Below, one piece after another: positions 31,834 to 41,292 of a DNA stretch of 64,000 nt (the first letter of the stretch is position 1; the number at the start of each line of letters is the position of its first letter). The stretch is from positions 1-64,000 of the forward strand of contig NZ_QQRQ01000006.1 of the NCBI RefSeq assembly GCF_003425665.1. Direction: 5' to 3'. A program made the translations under genes and the position numbers. Origin of the DNA: Evtepia gabavorous (GTDB taxonomy: Bacteria; Bacillota; Clostridia; Oscillospirales; Oscillospiraceae). The notes beneath the pieces were generated by a model. That model was not told the DNA's origin. It saw only the letters and a list, made by a program, of their open reading frames with translations, and did not search any database.

Positions 31834-33150
31834 TCAGACGCCGACGCGCTCTTTTCGCGAGAGGCAGCCCGCCAGAACCAGCAGGATCGCAGAGCCCGCC
31901 AGAATGGCCAGGGGGACCCAGGCCGCAGTCTCCTCCTGGAAGGTGACCTGTGTGGCCTCTGCGGGAGCGGCGGCCTCTGCTTTCGGGACCTCCGCCAGGG
32001 TTTCCACGGCGCCGCCGCCCAGCAGGCCCATGGCCTGGGGTCCCCAGGAGAACAGCGTGTCATCGGAGAGCAGGCAGACGGTCTGGTAGGTTCCTGTGCC
32101 GACTGCGGCGGCCTGGGTCACCGCCGGGACTTGGGCGGGCAGAGAGACGGTGGGGGCCGTCTGGTCCAGACCCAGCTGCTGGGTGTCGTTCCGCCCCCAA
32201 GTCCAGAGGGAGCCGTCAGCCAGGATCACGGCGGTGTGGCTGGTGCCCGCGCTGACCGCAGTGACGGGGCCGGTGGTGGAGAGGGAAAGGGGCAGGGTCT
32301 GCAGCTGGGCGCCGGTCTGGTCGGTGGTGTTTCCCTGGCCGCCGTTGCCCAGCTGGCCGTCGATGTTGCTCCCCCACAGCCAGAGGGTACCGTCCGCCCG
32401 GAGGGCGGCGGCGTGGTAGCCGCCCATGCTGACAGCAGTCACCTGGTCCAATACTTTTGCCGGTGTGGACCGGCTCGCCCGGGTGCCGTCCCCCAGCTGA
32501 CCGAAGAGGTTGTCTCCCCAGGTCCACAGGGTCTGATCGCCCAGCAGAGCGGCGGTGGACCCGGCCCCGGCGCTGACGGCGGCCGCCTGGTCCAAAACCT
32601 TTGCCGGGGCAGACCGGCTTTCCAAGGTGCCGTCTCCCAGCTGACCATAGAGGTTATCCCCCCAGGTCCACAGGGAACCGTCTGCACGGAGGGCGGCCAC
32701 ATGGTAGTCGCCGGCACTGACTGCGGTGACCTGGTCCAGAACACAGATGGGGAGGTCAGAGGGGGTGGTACTGCCGTTGCCCAACTGGCCGTAGTCGTTG
32801 CCGCCCCAGGCCCACAGGGTGCCGTCGGTTTTCAGAGCCACGGTGAAGTCCGCGCCGGCGCTCACCGAGGCCACGTCTTCCATGACCTGGAGCGGCCTGC
32901 TGGACAGAGGAATGACGGTTCCCTCCAAATCGGTTCCGGTCTCTTGGGTTTCGGCCCCCAGCTGCCCGGACTGGTTGCTGCCCCAAGTCCACAGGACCCC
33001 CTCCTGGTCCACAAACGCGGTGTGGGACAGGCCGGCGCTCAGACGAACGGGGGTATCTGGGGCGCCCATGTCATAGGCGCTGGCGGGGGAGGAGAGAAGA
33101 ACTGGGAGTAAGAGGGCTGCGGCGATGGAAGCAAGAGTACGGAGTCTCAT
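31834..33150 (-). CDS. RCC1-repeat protein, secreted and C-terminally membrane-anchored
   Basis: A 438-aa protein: signal peptide (1-25, ending SPASA), seven RCC1-type repeats of about 48-58 residues with the core AVSAG..H.AAL..DG.LWTWG.N..GQLG, then a Glu/Ala-rich stalk and a C-terminal membrane helix (about 408-428) with a KER-type positive tail. Seven repeats would close one beta-propeller displayed on the cell surface. In bacteria such proteins have no settled function; the propeller suggests a binding role. It is monocistronic. Confidence 0.82.
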   Translation of the reverse strand: MRLRTLASIAAALLLPVLLSSPASAYDMGAPDTPVRLSAGLSHTAFVDQEGVLWTWGSNQSGQLGAETQETGTDLEGTVIPLSSRPLQVMEDVASVSAGADFTVALKTDGTLWAWGGNDYGQLGNGSTTPSDLPICVLDQVTAVSAGDYHVAALRADGSLWTWGDNLYGQLGDGTLESRSAPAKVLDQAAAVSAGAGSTAALLGDQTLWTWGDNLFGQLGDGTRASRSTPAKVLDQVTAVSMGGYHAAALRADGTLWLWGSNIDGQLGNGGQGNTTDQTGAQLQTLPLSLSTTGPVTAVSAGTSHTAVILADGSLWTWGRNDTQQLGLDQTAPTVSLPAQVPAVTQAAAVGTGTYQTVCLLSDDTLFSWGPQAMGLLGGGAVETLAEVPKAEAAAPAEATQVTFQEETAAWVPLAILAGSAILLVLAGCLSRKERVGV

Positions 33151-33293
33151 CCAATCGCCTCCTTTCCATAAAAACTGTGTACCATCAAAAAATGAATATT
33201 TTAATCAATATACAGGGAAAAAACCAGTTTGGCAAGGTTTTTTTGTCAAATCCCGTGTGCAATGACTGGAAACGGGCCAGGTGTCAGCCTGCC

Positions 33294-34643
33294 TTATCCA
33301 TGGGGGGTGGGGAAGCTTCCAACGGTGTGGTGGAAGAACCATCCCCCGATGAGGGCGGGGAGCAGGGGAGAGATGGCCTGCCCGATCCACAGACCGGGAT
33401 AGCCCAAGGCGAGGGGGAAGGCCAGACACCAACAGACAGGCAGGCGCAGCAGGAAGCTGTCCAAAAGGGCGTTGACCAAGGCCACCTTGGCATGGCCTAA
33501 ACCAATGGCAAAGGAGTCAAGGAGGTACATGGCAGTGTAGAACAGGCTGTTGACGCCGCAGCAGATCTGAAAGTAGAGAACCCCGGCGGAGAGGACCTCC
33601 GGGCTGTCTGATCCAAACAGCTGGAGAATGGGAAGAGAAAAACGGTGTACCAGCAGCAGGAGAATCAGGGTGCTGGCCAGACCGCACCAAAGGCCCGTGC
33701 GGGTGATTTTCCGCACACGGTCCATGGCGCCCGCCCCAGTGTTCTGCCCCACCATGGCGGTTACCGCCTGGCCCAGGGACCAGCACGGCATGGCGACCAA
33801 GGTATTTACCTTCAGCCCGATGCCGGCCGCGGCGGCGACAGACACGCCGAATGTGTTGCACATGCCCGCTAAGATGCAGTAGGAGAGGTTTACCACCATC
33901 ATTTGAAGGGCCGTGGGCAGGCCAATTTTGACAATGGCGGCCAGGGGCTGGCGGCGGAGCGTGAAGCGGGGGCGGCGGGAAACCGCCCCATCCTGCCCTC
34001 TGCCCAGGGAGAGGGACAGCAGAAGGGAGGCTCCCTGAGAGGCCACTGTGGCGTAGGCCGCGCCCACGGTTCCCAGGGCCAGGATGCCCACCAGGAGAAG
34101 GTCCAGCAGGAGGTTGATGGCGGCGGCCGCCGCGATGCAGAGAAGGGGGACTTTGGCGTCCCCTGTTCCCTTGCGGAAGGCAGAGTGGGCCAGGTAACCG
34201 AAGGAGAGAGGCGTGCCCAGGCAGAGCACACGCAGGTAGGCGCTGGCATCTGTCATGGCCTCGGAGGGGACCGACAGCAGTTGGAGCAGGCAGGGGGCAG
34301 TCAGGGCCCCTGCCACAGCCACCAGAAGGGAGACGACCAGGGAAGCGGAGAAAAGGGTCCCCGCGGTTTCCTCCAGGCCGGTGGTGTCCTTGGCGCCGGC
34401 CTGCTGGGCGACGCGGACCATGCCCCCTGTGGTCAGGCCCGTGCCCAGGGATGTGATAAGAAAGCATACCGTGGAGGCGCTGCTGATAGCGGCCAATCCG
34501 GTCTCTCCGACGATTCTGCCCACCACCAAAAGGTCCACAAGCTGATAAAAGGACTGCAGCACATTGGCCAGCAGCAGGGGGAGGGTGTAGAGAAGCAGCG
34601 GTCTGCCGATGGGCCCCGCCGTGAAGTCGTAGCTTTGTTTCAT
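33294..34643 (-). CDS. MATE-family efflux transporter
   Basis: A 449-aa protein with about twelve membrane helices and the DinF/NorM-like start (GPIGRPLLLYTLPLLLANVL, YQLVDLLVVGRIVG). MATE carriers export cationic drugs or metabolites using Na+ or H+ gradients. AAAGGACAGG precedes the ATG at 34643. Just upstream, two terminator hairpins follow a structured RNA with a strong promoter, so expression of this gene may depend on read-through. Confidence 0.9.
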   Translation of the reverse strand: MKQSYDFTAGPIGRPLLLYTLPLLLANVLQSFYQLVDLLVVGRIVGETGLAAISSASTVCFLITSLGTGLTTGGMVRVAQQAGAKDTTGLEETAGTLFSASLVVSLLVAVAGALTAPCLLQLLSVPSEAMTDASAYLRVLCLGTPLSFGYLAHSAFRKGTGDAKVPLLCIAAAAAINLLLDLLLVGILALGTVGAAYATVASQGASLLLSLSLGRGQDGAVSRRPRFTLRRQPLAAIVKIGLPTALQMMVVNLSYCILAGMCNTFGVSVAAAAGIGLKVNTLVAMPCWSLGQAVTAMVGQNTGAGAMDRVRKITRTGLWCGLASTLILLLLVHRFSLPILQLFGSDSPEVLSAGVLYFQICCGVNSLFYTAMYLLDSFAIGLGHAKVALVNALLDSFLLRLPVCWCLAFPLALGYPGLWIGQAISPLLPALIGGWFFHHTVGSFPTPHG

Positions 34644-34666
34644 GGAAATCCTGTCCTTTCAAATAC

Positions 34667-34697
34667 AAAAACGCGGAGAGCGTCACGCTCTCCGCGT
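34667..34697 (-). terminator. Terminator-like hairpin directly upstream of the MATE gene
   Basis: ACGCGGAGAGCG pairs perfectly with CGCTCTCCGCGT across TCA; on the minus strand TTTTTG follows (34667-34670 and flank) only about 20 bases before the MATE start codon, so it is either the end of the upstream RNA or an attenuator of the MATE gene. Confidence 0.75.
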
Positions 34698-34723
34698 TTC
34701 AACCAGAAACGGCTGACCCAAGG

Positions 34724-34938
34724 AAAAACGGCGCAGAGCATCGTCCGGCGCCGTGGTAAAAGAAGACAGCAGAAAAACATCCCCTCCCAAGCAGACAGCT
34801 TAGATGGGACCAGTTTTCACTGTGGAATTGTGAACTGGGTCAGGCTCCGTACAATGTGTTTCATTCCCTTGTCCGGAGCCCAGGTCCAGGCCGAGCTTGT
34901 TTCCCCCCATGGGGCTCACAACCTTTCTGTGCGACAGC
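34724..34938 (-). ncRNA. Candidate independent structured RNA (possibly 6S-like)
   Basis: A promoter at 34945-34973 starts a roughly 165-215-base transcript with no good open frame and clear nested pairing on the minus strand: GCCCC with GGGG and CAAGC with GCTTG as closing helices, GGACC with GGTCC, and two inner hairpins (GGCTCCG/CGGAGCC, and CCAGTT/AACTGG). It ends at a T-run (34773-34777) or at a terminator, ACGGCGC/GCGCCGT plus TTTTT (34724-34754). Size and closed-rod shape are compatible with 6S RNA; I cannot confirm the family. Confidence 0.55.
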
Positions 34939-34944
34939 ACGTTT

Positions 34945-34973
34945 ATCATACCGTTCTTCCCATGGCCTGTCAA
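34945..34973 (-). promoter_or_regulatory. Strong promoter of the structured RNA
   Basis: On the minus strand, TTGACA (34968-34973), 17-base spacer, TATGAT (34945-34950). Confidence 0.8.
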
Positions 34974-35000
34974 GAGGCGGCACTGTCCTGTGGCGACAAG

Positions 35001-35030
35001 AAAACCTCCCTTGCCTGGGGCAAGGGAGGT
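35001..35030 (-). terminator. Terminator of the leu operon
   Basis: ACCTCCCTTGCC/GGCAAGGGAGGT 12-bp stem with 3-base loop; TTTTC follows on the minus strand. Confidence 0.85.
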
Positions 35031-35055
35031 TCAGAAAAGCAGAGCGTTGGGGGAT

Positions 35056-36126
35056 TTAGATTGCCTCCGCAATCCGGCGGCCCATTTCCGCGGTGCCCAC
35101 CAGGGTGCCCTCCCCGGCAAAGAGGTCGGGGGTCCGGTAACCTTGGTCCAAGACGGACTTGACAGCGTTTTCTATGGCGTCGGCCTCTTGGCCCAGACCG
35201 AAGGTATAGCGGAGCATCATGGCGGCAGAGAGAATGGTGGCCATGGGATTGGCCTTGTCCTGGCCGGCGATGTCGGGGGCAGACCCGTGGACGGGCTCAT
35301 ACATGCCGAAATTGCCCTGGGCCAGGGAGGCCGAGGGGAGCATGCCAATGGAGCCGGTGATCTGGCTGGCTTCATCAGAGAGGATGTCCCCGAAGATGTT
35401 GCTGGTGACGATGACGTCAAACTGGCGGGGATTGCGGACCAGCTGCATGGCGGCGTTGTCCACATAGAGATGGTCCAGGGTGACCTCTGGGTAGTCCTTG
35501 GCCACCTCGGTCACCACCCGCCGCCACAGGCGGGAGGACTCCAGCACATTGGCCTTGTCCACACTGGTCACGTGCTTGCTGCGCTTCATGGCCATGTCAA
35601 AGGCCACCTTGGCAATCCGGCGGACCTCCTCCTCGGCATACTGCTCGATGTCGTAGGCGGCGGGGCCCAGGTCTGTGTCCTTCACGCCCTTTTCCCCGAA
35701 GTAGATGCCGCCGGTGAGCTCCCGAACCACCACGATGTCCAGGCCGCCGGCCAGAATTTCCGGCTTCAGGGGGGAGGCGTCCGCCAACTGTTCAAAGAGC
35801 AGGGCGGGGCGGAGGTTGGCAAACAGGCCCAGGGCCTTGCGCAGACCCAGCAGAGCCCGCTCCGGCCGCTGGTCCCCGGGGAGGGTGTCCCACTTCCAAC
35901 CGCCCACAGCCCCCAGCAGGACCGCGTCGGAGGCTTTGCACACATCGATGGTTTCCTGGGGCAGGCAGCCGCCGGTGGCGTCGATGGCACAGCCTCCCGC
36001 CAGGACCTTGTGGTACTGGAAGGTGTGGCCAAATTTTTCCCCTACCTTGTCCAGCACCAGCAGGGTCTGCTCCACCACGTCGGGGCCGATGCCGTCCCCG
36101 GGAATGACCGCGAGTTTATAGTTCAT
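35056..36126 (-). CDS. leuB: 3-isopropylmalate dehydrogenase
   Basis: A 356-aa beta-decarboxylating dehydrogenase that oxidises 3-isopropylmalate with NAD+ to 2-oxoisocaproate, the third step of leucine synthesis. Visible features are [15 protein letters not shown], the [13 protein letters not shown] substrate-binding Arg segment, and [28 protein letters not shown] (in parts). AGGAGGG precedes the ATG at 36126. It is the last gene of leuACDB, 5 bases after leuD. Confidence 0.96.
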   Translation of the reverse strand: MNYKLAVIPGDGIGPDVVEQTLLVLDKVGEKFGHTFQYHKVLAGGCAIDATGGCLPQETIDVCKASDAVLLGAVGGWKWDTLPGDQRPERALLGLRKALGLFANLRPALLFEQLADASPLKPEILAGGLDIVVVRELTGGIYFGEKGVKDTDLGPAAYDIEQYAEEEVRRIAKVAFDMAMKRSKHVTSVDKANVLESSRLWRRVVTEVAKDYPEVTLDHLYVDNAAMQLVRNPRQFDVIVTSNIFGDILSDEASQITGSIGMLPSASLAQGNFGMYEPVHGSAPDIAGQDKANPMATILSAAMMLRYTFGLGQEADAIENAVKSVLDQGYRTPDLFAGEGTLVGTAEMGRRIAEAI

Positions 36127-36131
36127 GGCTC

Positions 36132-36629
36132 TCAGCCCTCCTGTCTCTTCTTGATATCGGCCATGAGGCCGCCGGCCTGAATGATCTCTTTGATGAAGTC
36201 GGGGAAGGGGTTGGCCTGATAGGTTTCCCCCTTGGTGGCGTTGGTGATAAGGCCGGTGTCAAAGTCAATGGACACCTCGTCCCCCGCCTCGATCTTTTCG
36301 CTGGCCTCCGGGCACTCCAGGATGGCCAGGCCGATGTTGATGGCGTTGCGGTAGAAGATACGGGCGAAGGTCTTGGCGATGACGCAGGAGATGCCGGACT
36401 CCTTGATGACCATGGGGGCGTGCTCCCGGGAAGAGCCGCAGCCGAAATTGAAGCCCCCCACCATCACGTCCCCGGCCTTCACCGCGTGGACAAAGTTTTT
36501 GTCGATGTCCTCCATGCAGTGGGTGGCCAGCTCTTTTTTGTCGGCAATGTTCAGATAACGGGCGGGGATAATCACGTCGGTGTCCACGTTATCCCCGTAT
36601 TTGTGTACAAATCCCTTTGCATTCAGCAT
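36132..36629 (-). CDS. leuD: 3-isopropylmalate dehydratase small subunit
   Basis: A 165-aa aconitase swivel-domain subunit ([43 protein letters not shown]). With LeuC it isomerises 2- to 3-isopropylmalate. The open frame continues upstream into leuC in another frame; the ATG at 36629 with GGGAGG about 8 bases before it gives the normal length. Cotranscribed with leuC (20-base gap) and leuB. Confidence 0.96.
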   Translation of the reverse strand: MLNAKGFVHKYGDNVDTDVIIPARYLNIADKKELATHCMEDIDKNFVHAVKAGDVMVGGFNFGCGSSREHAPMVIKESGISCVIAKTFARIFYRNAINIGLAILECPEASEKIEAGDEVSIDFDTGLITNATKGETYQANPFPDFIKEIIQAGGLMADIKKRQEG

Positions 36630-36649
36630 GAAATGATTCCTCCCTGGTC

Positions 36650-37906
36650 TTAGTTCCGCGGGTCCGCGATGAAGCCGGCCACGGCGGAGGCGGCGGCAAC
36701 GGCGGGGCTTGCCAGATAAATTTCCGAGGTGATGCCGCCCATGCGGCCCACAAAGTTCCGGTTGGTGGTGGCGACGCACTTTTCTCCGTTGGCCATGACT
36801 CCCATGTGGCCGCCCAGGCAGGGGCCGCAGGTGGGGGTGGAGACAGCGCAGCCAGCCGAGATGAAGGTGGACAGATAGCCCAGGTCAATGCACTGCTGGA
36901 AAATGTGCTGGGTGGCAGGCATGACGATGCAGCGGACATGGTCGGCCACCTTCTTGCCCTCCAGGAGCTTGGCCGCCACGGCCATGTCCTCCAGCCGGCC
37001 GTTGGTGCAGGAGCCGATGACCACCTGGTCGATTTTGATCTGTCCCACCTGGGAGATGGGGTGGGCGTTTTCCGGCAGATGGGGGAAGGCCACGGTGGGC
37101 TCAATCTGGCTCAGGTCAATCTCCACGGTCCGCACGTATTCGGCGTCGGGATCGGCCTCATAGGCGGTGTAGGGACGGTTGACCCGACCGTCCAGGTAGG
37201 CCCGGGTGATGGCGTCCACGGGGAAGATGCCGTTTTTGGCGCCGGCCTCAATGGACATGTTGGCGATGCACAGCCGGTCATCCATGGACAGGGCGGCCAC
37301 ACCGTCCCCGCAGTATTCCAGACTCTGGTACAGGGCGCCGTCCACGCCGATCAGGCCGATCAGGTGGAGGATGACATCCTTACCGCTGACCCAGGGCTGG
37401 AGCTTGCCGGTCAGGTGGACCCGGATGGCCTCAGGGACCTTGAACCAGGTCTCCCCCGTGGCCATGCCGGCGGCCATGTCGGTGGAGCCCACCCCGGTGG
37501 AAAAGGCCCCCAGGGCCCCATAGGTGCAGGTGTGGGAGTCCGCGCCGATGATACATTCCCCGGCGGCCACCAGGCCCTTTTCCGGCAGAAGGGCGTGCTC
37601 CACGCCCATCTGGCCTACATCATAGAAGTTGTCCAGATCAAACTGCCGGGCGAAGGTGCGGCACTGGAGGCACTGCTCGGCGGCCTTGATGTCCTTGTTG
37701 GGGGTGAAATGGTCCATGACCATGGAGATTTTGCTCTTGTCAAACACCCCGGTAAAGCCCTCCTTCTCAAATTCCCGGATGGCCACGGGGGAGGTGATGT
37801 CGTTGCCCAGGACCATGTCCAGCTTGGCCCGGATCAGCTGACCGGCCTTGACCTCCGGCAGGCCGGCGTGGGCAGCGAGGATTTTTTGTGTCATTGTCAT
37901 TCCCAT
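36650..37906 (-). CDS. leuC: 3-isopropylmalate dehydratase large subunit
   Basis: A 418-aa aconitase-family protein of the short archaeal/clostridial LeuC type, which carries the [4Fe-4S] cluster. Cluster ligands are seen in GSCTNGR and in [25 protein letters not shown] is the substrate loop. GGAGG lies 8 bases before the ATG at 37906. It lies between leuA and leuD in the operon. Confidence 0.96.
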   Translation of the reverse strand: MGMTMTQKILAAHAGLPEVKAGQLIRAKLDMVLGNDITSPVAIREFEKEGFTGVFDKSKISMVMDHFTPNKDIKAAEQCLQCRTFARQFDLDNFYDVGQMGVEHALLPEKGLVAAGECIIGADSHTCTYGALGAFSTGVGSTDMAAGMATGETWFKVPEAIRVHLTGKLQPWVSGKDVILHLIGLIGVDGALYQSLEYCGDGVAALSMDDRLCIANMSIEAGAKNGIFPVDAITRAYLDGRVNRPYTAYEADPDAEYVRTVEIDLSQIEPTVAFPHLPENAHPISQVGQIKIDQVVIGSCTNGRLEDMAVAAKLLEGKKVADHVRCIVMPATQHIFQQCIDLGYLSTFISAGCAVSTPTCGPCLGGHMGVMANGEKCVATTNRNFVGRMGGITSEIYLASPAVAAASAVAGFIADPRN

Positions 37907-37958
37907 GGGAAAAGCCTCCTCTTTCTTGTGGGTGTGTCAAACTGAAACCGGAGCGGTC

Positions 37959-39659
37959 TCAGTCGGTTTCATGGGTGGGGATGAATTGCTTCACCTTGTT
38001 TTCCCGGTTCACGGCGGTGATGAGGGCGTAGACCGAGGCCATGGTGATGTCGCTGTCGACACCCACCCCCCAGTAGTGGTTGCCCTCCTCATCGGCGATG
38101 ACCACGTAGGCCGAGGCCAGGGAGTCGGAGTCGGTCTCCAGGGCGTGCTCCTCATAGTCCACAAACTGGTACTGGATGTTGGGGTTGGCGATCTTCAGCA
38201 CATTGCTCACCGCGTCCAAGGGGCCGTTGCCCCGGGCGCTGAGGTAGTACAGCTCGTTGTGGATGGCCAGGGTGGCATCGGCGACGGTGGAGCCCTTCTC
38301 CCGAATCCAGGAGATGTCCTGGAGGGCGATGGGCACGTCCTTGTTTTGGTACTCATGCTGGAAGGCCACCAGAATCTCGTGGGGGGTGAGCTCCTTGTGG
38401 GCGTGGTCGGAGATGCCCTTGATGAAGTAGCCCACCTCGGCGGCCATCTCCTTGGGCAGGTCGTAGCCGAAGTTGTGCTCCAGGATATAGGAGATGCCCC
38501 CTTTGCCTGACTGGCTGTTGATGCGGATGACATCGGTCTCGTATTCCCGGTTGACGTCGTGGGGGTCCAGGGGGAGATAGGGGACGGTCCAGAAGGGCTC
38601 CTGACGCTCCTGGCGGAACTTCATGCCCTTGGAGATGGCGTCCTGGTGGGAGCCCGAGAAGGCCGCGAAGACCAAGTGACCGGAGTAGGGCTGGCGGTAG
38701 CCCACGGACATACCGGTGAGCTCCTCATAGAATTTCACCGTCTTGGGCATGTCCGAGAAGTCCAGCTTCGGGTCCACCCCGTGGGTGAACAGGTTCATGG
38801 CCATGGTGACGATGTCCACGTTGCCGGTGCGCTCCCCATTGCCGAAGAGGGTGCCCTCGATGCGCTGTCCCCCTGCCAGCAGGGCCAGCTCCCCGGCGGC
38901 CACGGCGGTGCCCCGGTCGTTGTGGGGGTGGATGGAGACAATGACGTTCTCCCGGCTGTGGAGATGCTTGCTCATGTACTCAATCTGCTGGGCATAGACG
39001 TGGGGCATGGACATCTCCACGGTGGAGGGGAGGTTGATGATGACCTTCCGTTCCGGCCGGGGCTGCCAGACGTCGATGACCGCGTTGCAGATCCGCAGGG
39101 CAAACTCCACCTCCGTGCCAGTGAAGCTCTCCGGGGAGTATTCAAAGCGGAAGTTGGTCTCGGGCATTTTGTCGGCGTACTCGTTGAACAGCTTGGCCCC
39201 GGAGACAGCGATGTCCACGATCTCGTCCTCCGCCATCCGGAAGACCTGCTGCCGCTGGGCAAAGGAGGTGGAGTTGTAGAGATGGACCACCACGTTCTTG
39301 GCGCCTTTGATGGCCTCAAAGGTTTTTTGAATGATGTGGGGGCGGGACTGGGTGAGCACCTGGATGTACACATCGTCGGGGATCAGATGGTCCTCGATGA
39401 TGGTCCGCAGAAATTCATACTCGGTCTCGGAGGCGGCGGGGAAGCCTACCTCAATCTCTTTGAACCCCACGTCCAGCAGGAAGCGGTAAAAGGCCAGCTT
39501 TTCCTCCAGATTCATGGGGGTGATCAGGGCCTGGTTGCCGTCCCGCAGGTCCACGCTGCACCAGGCGGGGGCCTCAGTGAGCCGGTCCTTCTTGACCCAG
39601 TCCATACAGGGTTCCGGGGGCATGTAATACCCAGGGCGGTACTTTTCAAAGTTTTTCAT
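37959..39659 (-). CDS. leuA: 2-isopropylmalate synthase
   Basis: A 566-aa LeuA of the long LeuA2 type, which condenses acetyl-CoA with 2-oxoisovalerate. The DRE-TIM barrel start is WCSVDLRDGNQALITPM, HPHNDRGTAVAAGEL supplies metal-binding histidines, and the C-terminal regulatory domain (about 430-560) is present, so leucine feedback is likely. The ATG at 39659 gives the family N-terminus (MKNFEKYRPGYYMPPEPCMD); the upstream open frame covers the T-box. Expression is controlled by that T-box. Confidence 0.95.
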   Translation of the reverse strand: MKNFEKYRPGYYMPPEPCMDWVKKDRLTEAPAWCSVDLRDGNQALITPMNLEEKLAFYRFLLDVGFKEIEVGFPAASETEYEFLRTIIEDHLIPDDVYIQVLTQSRPHIIQKTFEAIKGAKNVVVHLYNSTSFAQRQQVFRMAEDEIVDIAVSGAKLFNEYADKMPETNFRFEYSPESFTGTEVEFALRICNAVIDVWQPRPERKVIINLPSTVEMSMPHVYAQQIEYMSKHLHSRENVIVSIHPHNDRGTAVAAGELALLAGGQRIEGTLFGNGERTGNVDIVTMAMNLFTHGVDPKLDFSDMPKTVKFYEELTGMSVGYRQPYSGHLVFAAFSGSHQDAISKGMKFRQERQEPFWTVPYLPLDPHDVNREYETDVIRINSQSGKGGISYILEHNFGYDLPKEMAAEVGYFIKGISDHAHKELTPHEILVAFQHEYQNKDVPIALQDISWIREKGSTVADATLAIHNELYYLSARGNGPLDAVSNVLKIANPNIQYQFVDYEEHALETDSDSLASAYVVIADEEGNHYWGVGVDSDITMASVYALITAVNRENKVKQFIPTHETD

Positions 39660-39696
39660 GGGAAACACGATCCTTTCCGAGATAGGCGGAGAGGAT

Positions 39697-39905
39697 AAAA
39701 AAAGCTCCGCCTCTTTTTCGATCAAAGAGACGAAGACAAAGATTCTCCGCGGTACCACTCTTATTGGCGTCCAGCAACGCCCACTCAAATAGTTCACACT
39801 CCGGGGTGAGACGCCAGCTCGCTCCATACGGCTTTGCACCAGACAGCCGCTCTCTGGGATGGAGGCAGAAAAGGCATATTCCCTTCATTGTGTGTCGGTA
39901 TTCAA
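39697..39905 (-). promoter_or_regulatory. T-box riboswitch of the leu operon
   Basis: On the minus strand the T-box core GAGTGGTACCGCGG (39747-39760) follows a stem I region containing AGAGAGC and CTGGTGCAA elements and a GAACTATTTGAG specifier-loop-like stretch that includes the leucine codon CTA. Downstream is the terminator: CTTCGTCTCTTT (39724-39735) pairs over 12 bases with AAAGAGGCGGAG (39705-39716), then seven Ts (39697-39703). Uncharged tRNA-Leu would stabilise the antiterminator. The specifier choice is inferred. Confidence 0.92.
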
Positions 39906-39918
39906 TTTCACTGCTTAC

Positions 39919-39947
39919 AGGATAGCCGATGCACCGGCGTTTGTCAA
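39919..39947 (-). promoter_or_regulatory. leu operon promoter
   Basis: On the minus strand, TTGACA (39942-39947), 17-base spacer, TATCCT (39919-39924), just upstream of the T-box. Confidence 0.7.
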
Positions 39948-40119
39948 TGGGGAAGCGTCGAAAAAATAAATAAAAGCCGGTGAGATTTTCAGAGGATGCA
40001 GGGCGACGTGTCCCCCTCTCCGTAGGAAAAAGCTGCCGACCTGCTGCAATCTGCACAAAGGGACAGGAACGGGGAAAAAGAAATTTTATGAAGAGAAAAA
40101 TAGGAAATGCAAACTTTCC

Positions 40120-40152
40120 CTTTACTTTATCGAAGTAGAGTGATAGTATACT
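40120..40152 (+). promoter_or_regulatory. his operon promoter region with inverted repeat
   Basis: TATACT (40147-40152) is a likely -10. CTTTACTT-TATCG-AAGTAGAG (40120-40140) is a near-perfect inverted repeat covering the -35 position and may be an operator. From 39948 to 40119 I see no gene. Confidence 0.5.
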
Positions 40153-40179
40153 AAACAACGGAAGAAAGGGGAGCATACC

Positions 40180-41292
40180 ATGCAACTGGATTGGACGATC
40201 CTGCGCAGCGGGGAACAGATCATGTACCGGCTGCGGGGGCTGTATGAGCGGTACGGCTACCGCCGGTTTAAGATGAGCAAGTTTGAGGAGTATGATTTAT
40301 ACGTACGCAATAAGGATTTTCTGGTCAGCGATCGGATGATTACCTTTACCGACGCCCGGGGGATTCTCATGGCTCTGAAGCCCGATGTGACCTTGTCCAT
40401 CATCAAGAACACCCGGGCGGAGGAGGCGGGCCCCCGAAAGGTCTACTACAATGAGAGCGTCTACCGGTCCGGCCAGGGGGAGGAGACCTTCCAGGAGATC
40501 ATGCAGACCGGCCTGGAGTGCATCGGGGAACTGGACCTCTATCACATTTATGAGGTGATCGCCCTGGCGGTGGAGAGCCTGAGGGCCATCCATCCGGACT
40601 ATGTGCTGGATGTGTCCCACATGGGGCTGGTCTCCGGTTTTATGGAGGCGGCTGGCGTGACGGAAGCGGAGTATCCCGAGGTGATGACCGCCGTCCGGGC
40701 CAAAAACCTGGCGGGGCTGGAGGACTTCTGCCGGCGCCGGGGCCTCAGCGGCACGGTGCAGGCCCTGCTGGAGCGCCTGGTGACCACCTACGGGACCATG
40801 GAGGCGGTGCTGGAGGAACTGGCCCCCCTGTGCGTGGGAGGCAAAAAGACCCGGGAGGCCTGGGAGGAGCTCAACAGTCTCTGCGGCCTGCTGAAGGCCA
40901 ACGGCTTGGCCGAGCGGGTCTATCTGGACTTTTCTGTGGAGGGAGACATGGGGTATTACAGCGGCATCGTCTTCCGGGGCTTTTTGAAAAATCTGTCTGC
41001 GGGGGTGCTCTCCGGGGGACAGTATGATAAAATGGTGGAGAAGATGGGCAAGCCCTGTGGGGCCATGGGATTTGCCATTTACCTCAATGAACTGGAGCGG
41101 CTGGGTCCCGCCCAGCCCCCCTTTGACGCGGAGGTTCTGGTTTTGTACGACGAGGCGACCGATTTGAAGGACCTCACCGCCCGGTTGGCGGCGCTGGCCG
41201 GACAGGGAAAGCGGGTCCTGGCCTGGCGGCAGGCCGGCGGGGCGCTGCGGGCGCGGGAGACGATGGATTTGAGAGGAGGCCGGACGACATGA
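40180..41292 (+). CDS. hisZ: ATP phosphoribosyltransferase regulatory subunit
   Basis: A 370-aa HisRS-like paralogue that lacks tRNA synthetase activity and forms a hetero-octamer with short HisG. The class II core shows in KMSKFEEYDLY, ALKPDVTLSIIKNT and the GGQYDKMVEKMG motif 3 region. AAAGGGGAG precedes the ATG at 40180. It opens the his operon and overlaps hisG by 4 bases (ATGA), which fits equimolar synthesis of the complex. Confidence 0.93.
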   Translation: MQLDWTILRSGEQIMYRLRGLYERYGYRRFKMSKFEEYDLYVRNKDFLVSDRMITFTDARGILMALKPDVTLSIIKNTRAEEAGPRKVYYNESVYRSGQGEETFQEIMQTGLECIGELDLYHIYEVIALAVESLRAIHPDYVLDVSHMGLVSGFMEAAGVTEAEYPEVMTAVRAKNLAGLEDFCRRRGLSGTVQALLERLVTTYGTMEAVLEELAPLCVGGKKTREAWEELNSLCGLLKANGLAERVYLDFSVEGDMGYYSGIVFRGFLKNLSAGVLSGGQYDKMVEKMGKPCGAMGFAIYLNELERLGPAQPPFDAEVLVLYDEATDLKDLTARLAALAGQGKRVLAWRQAGGALRARETMDLRGGRTT

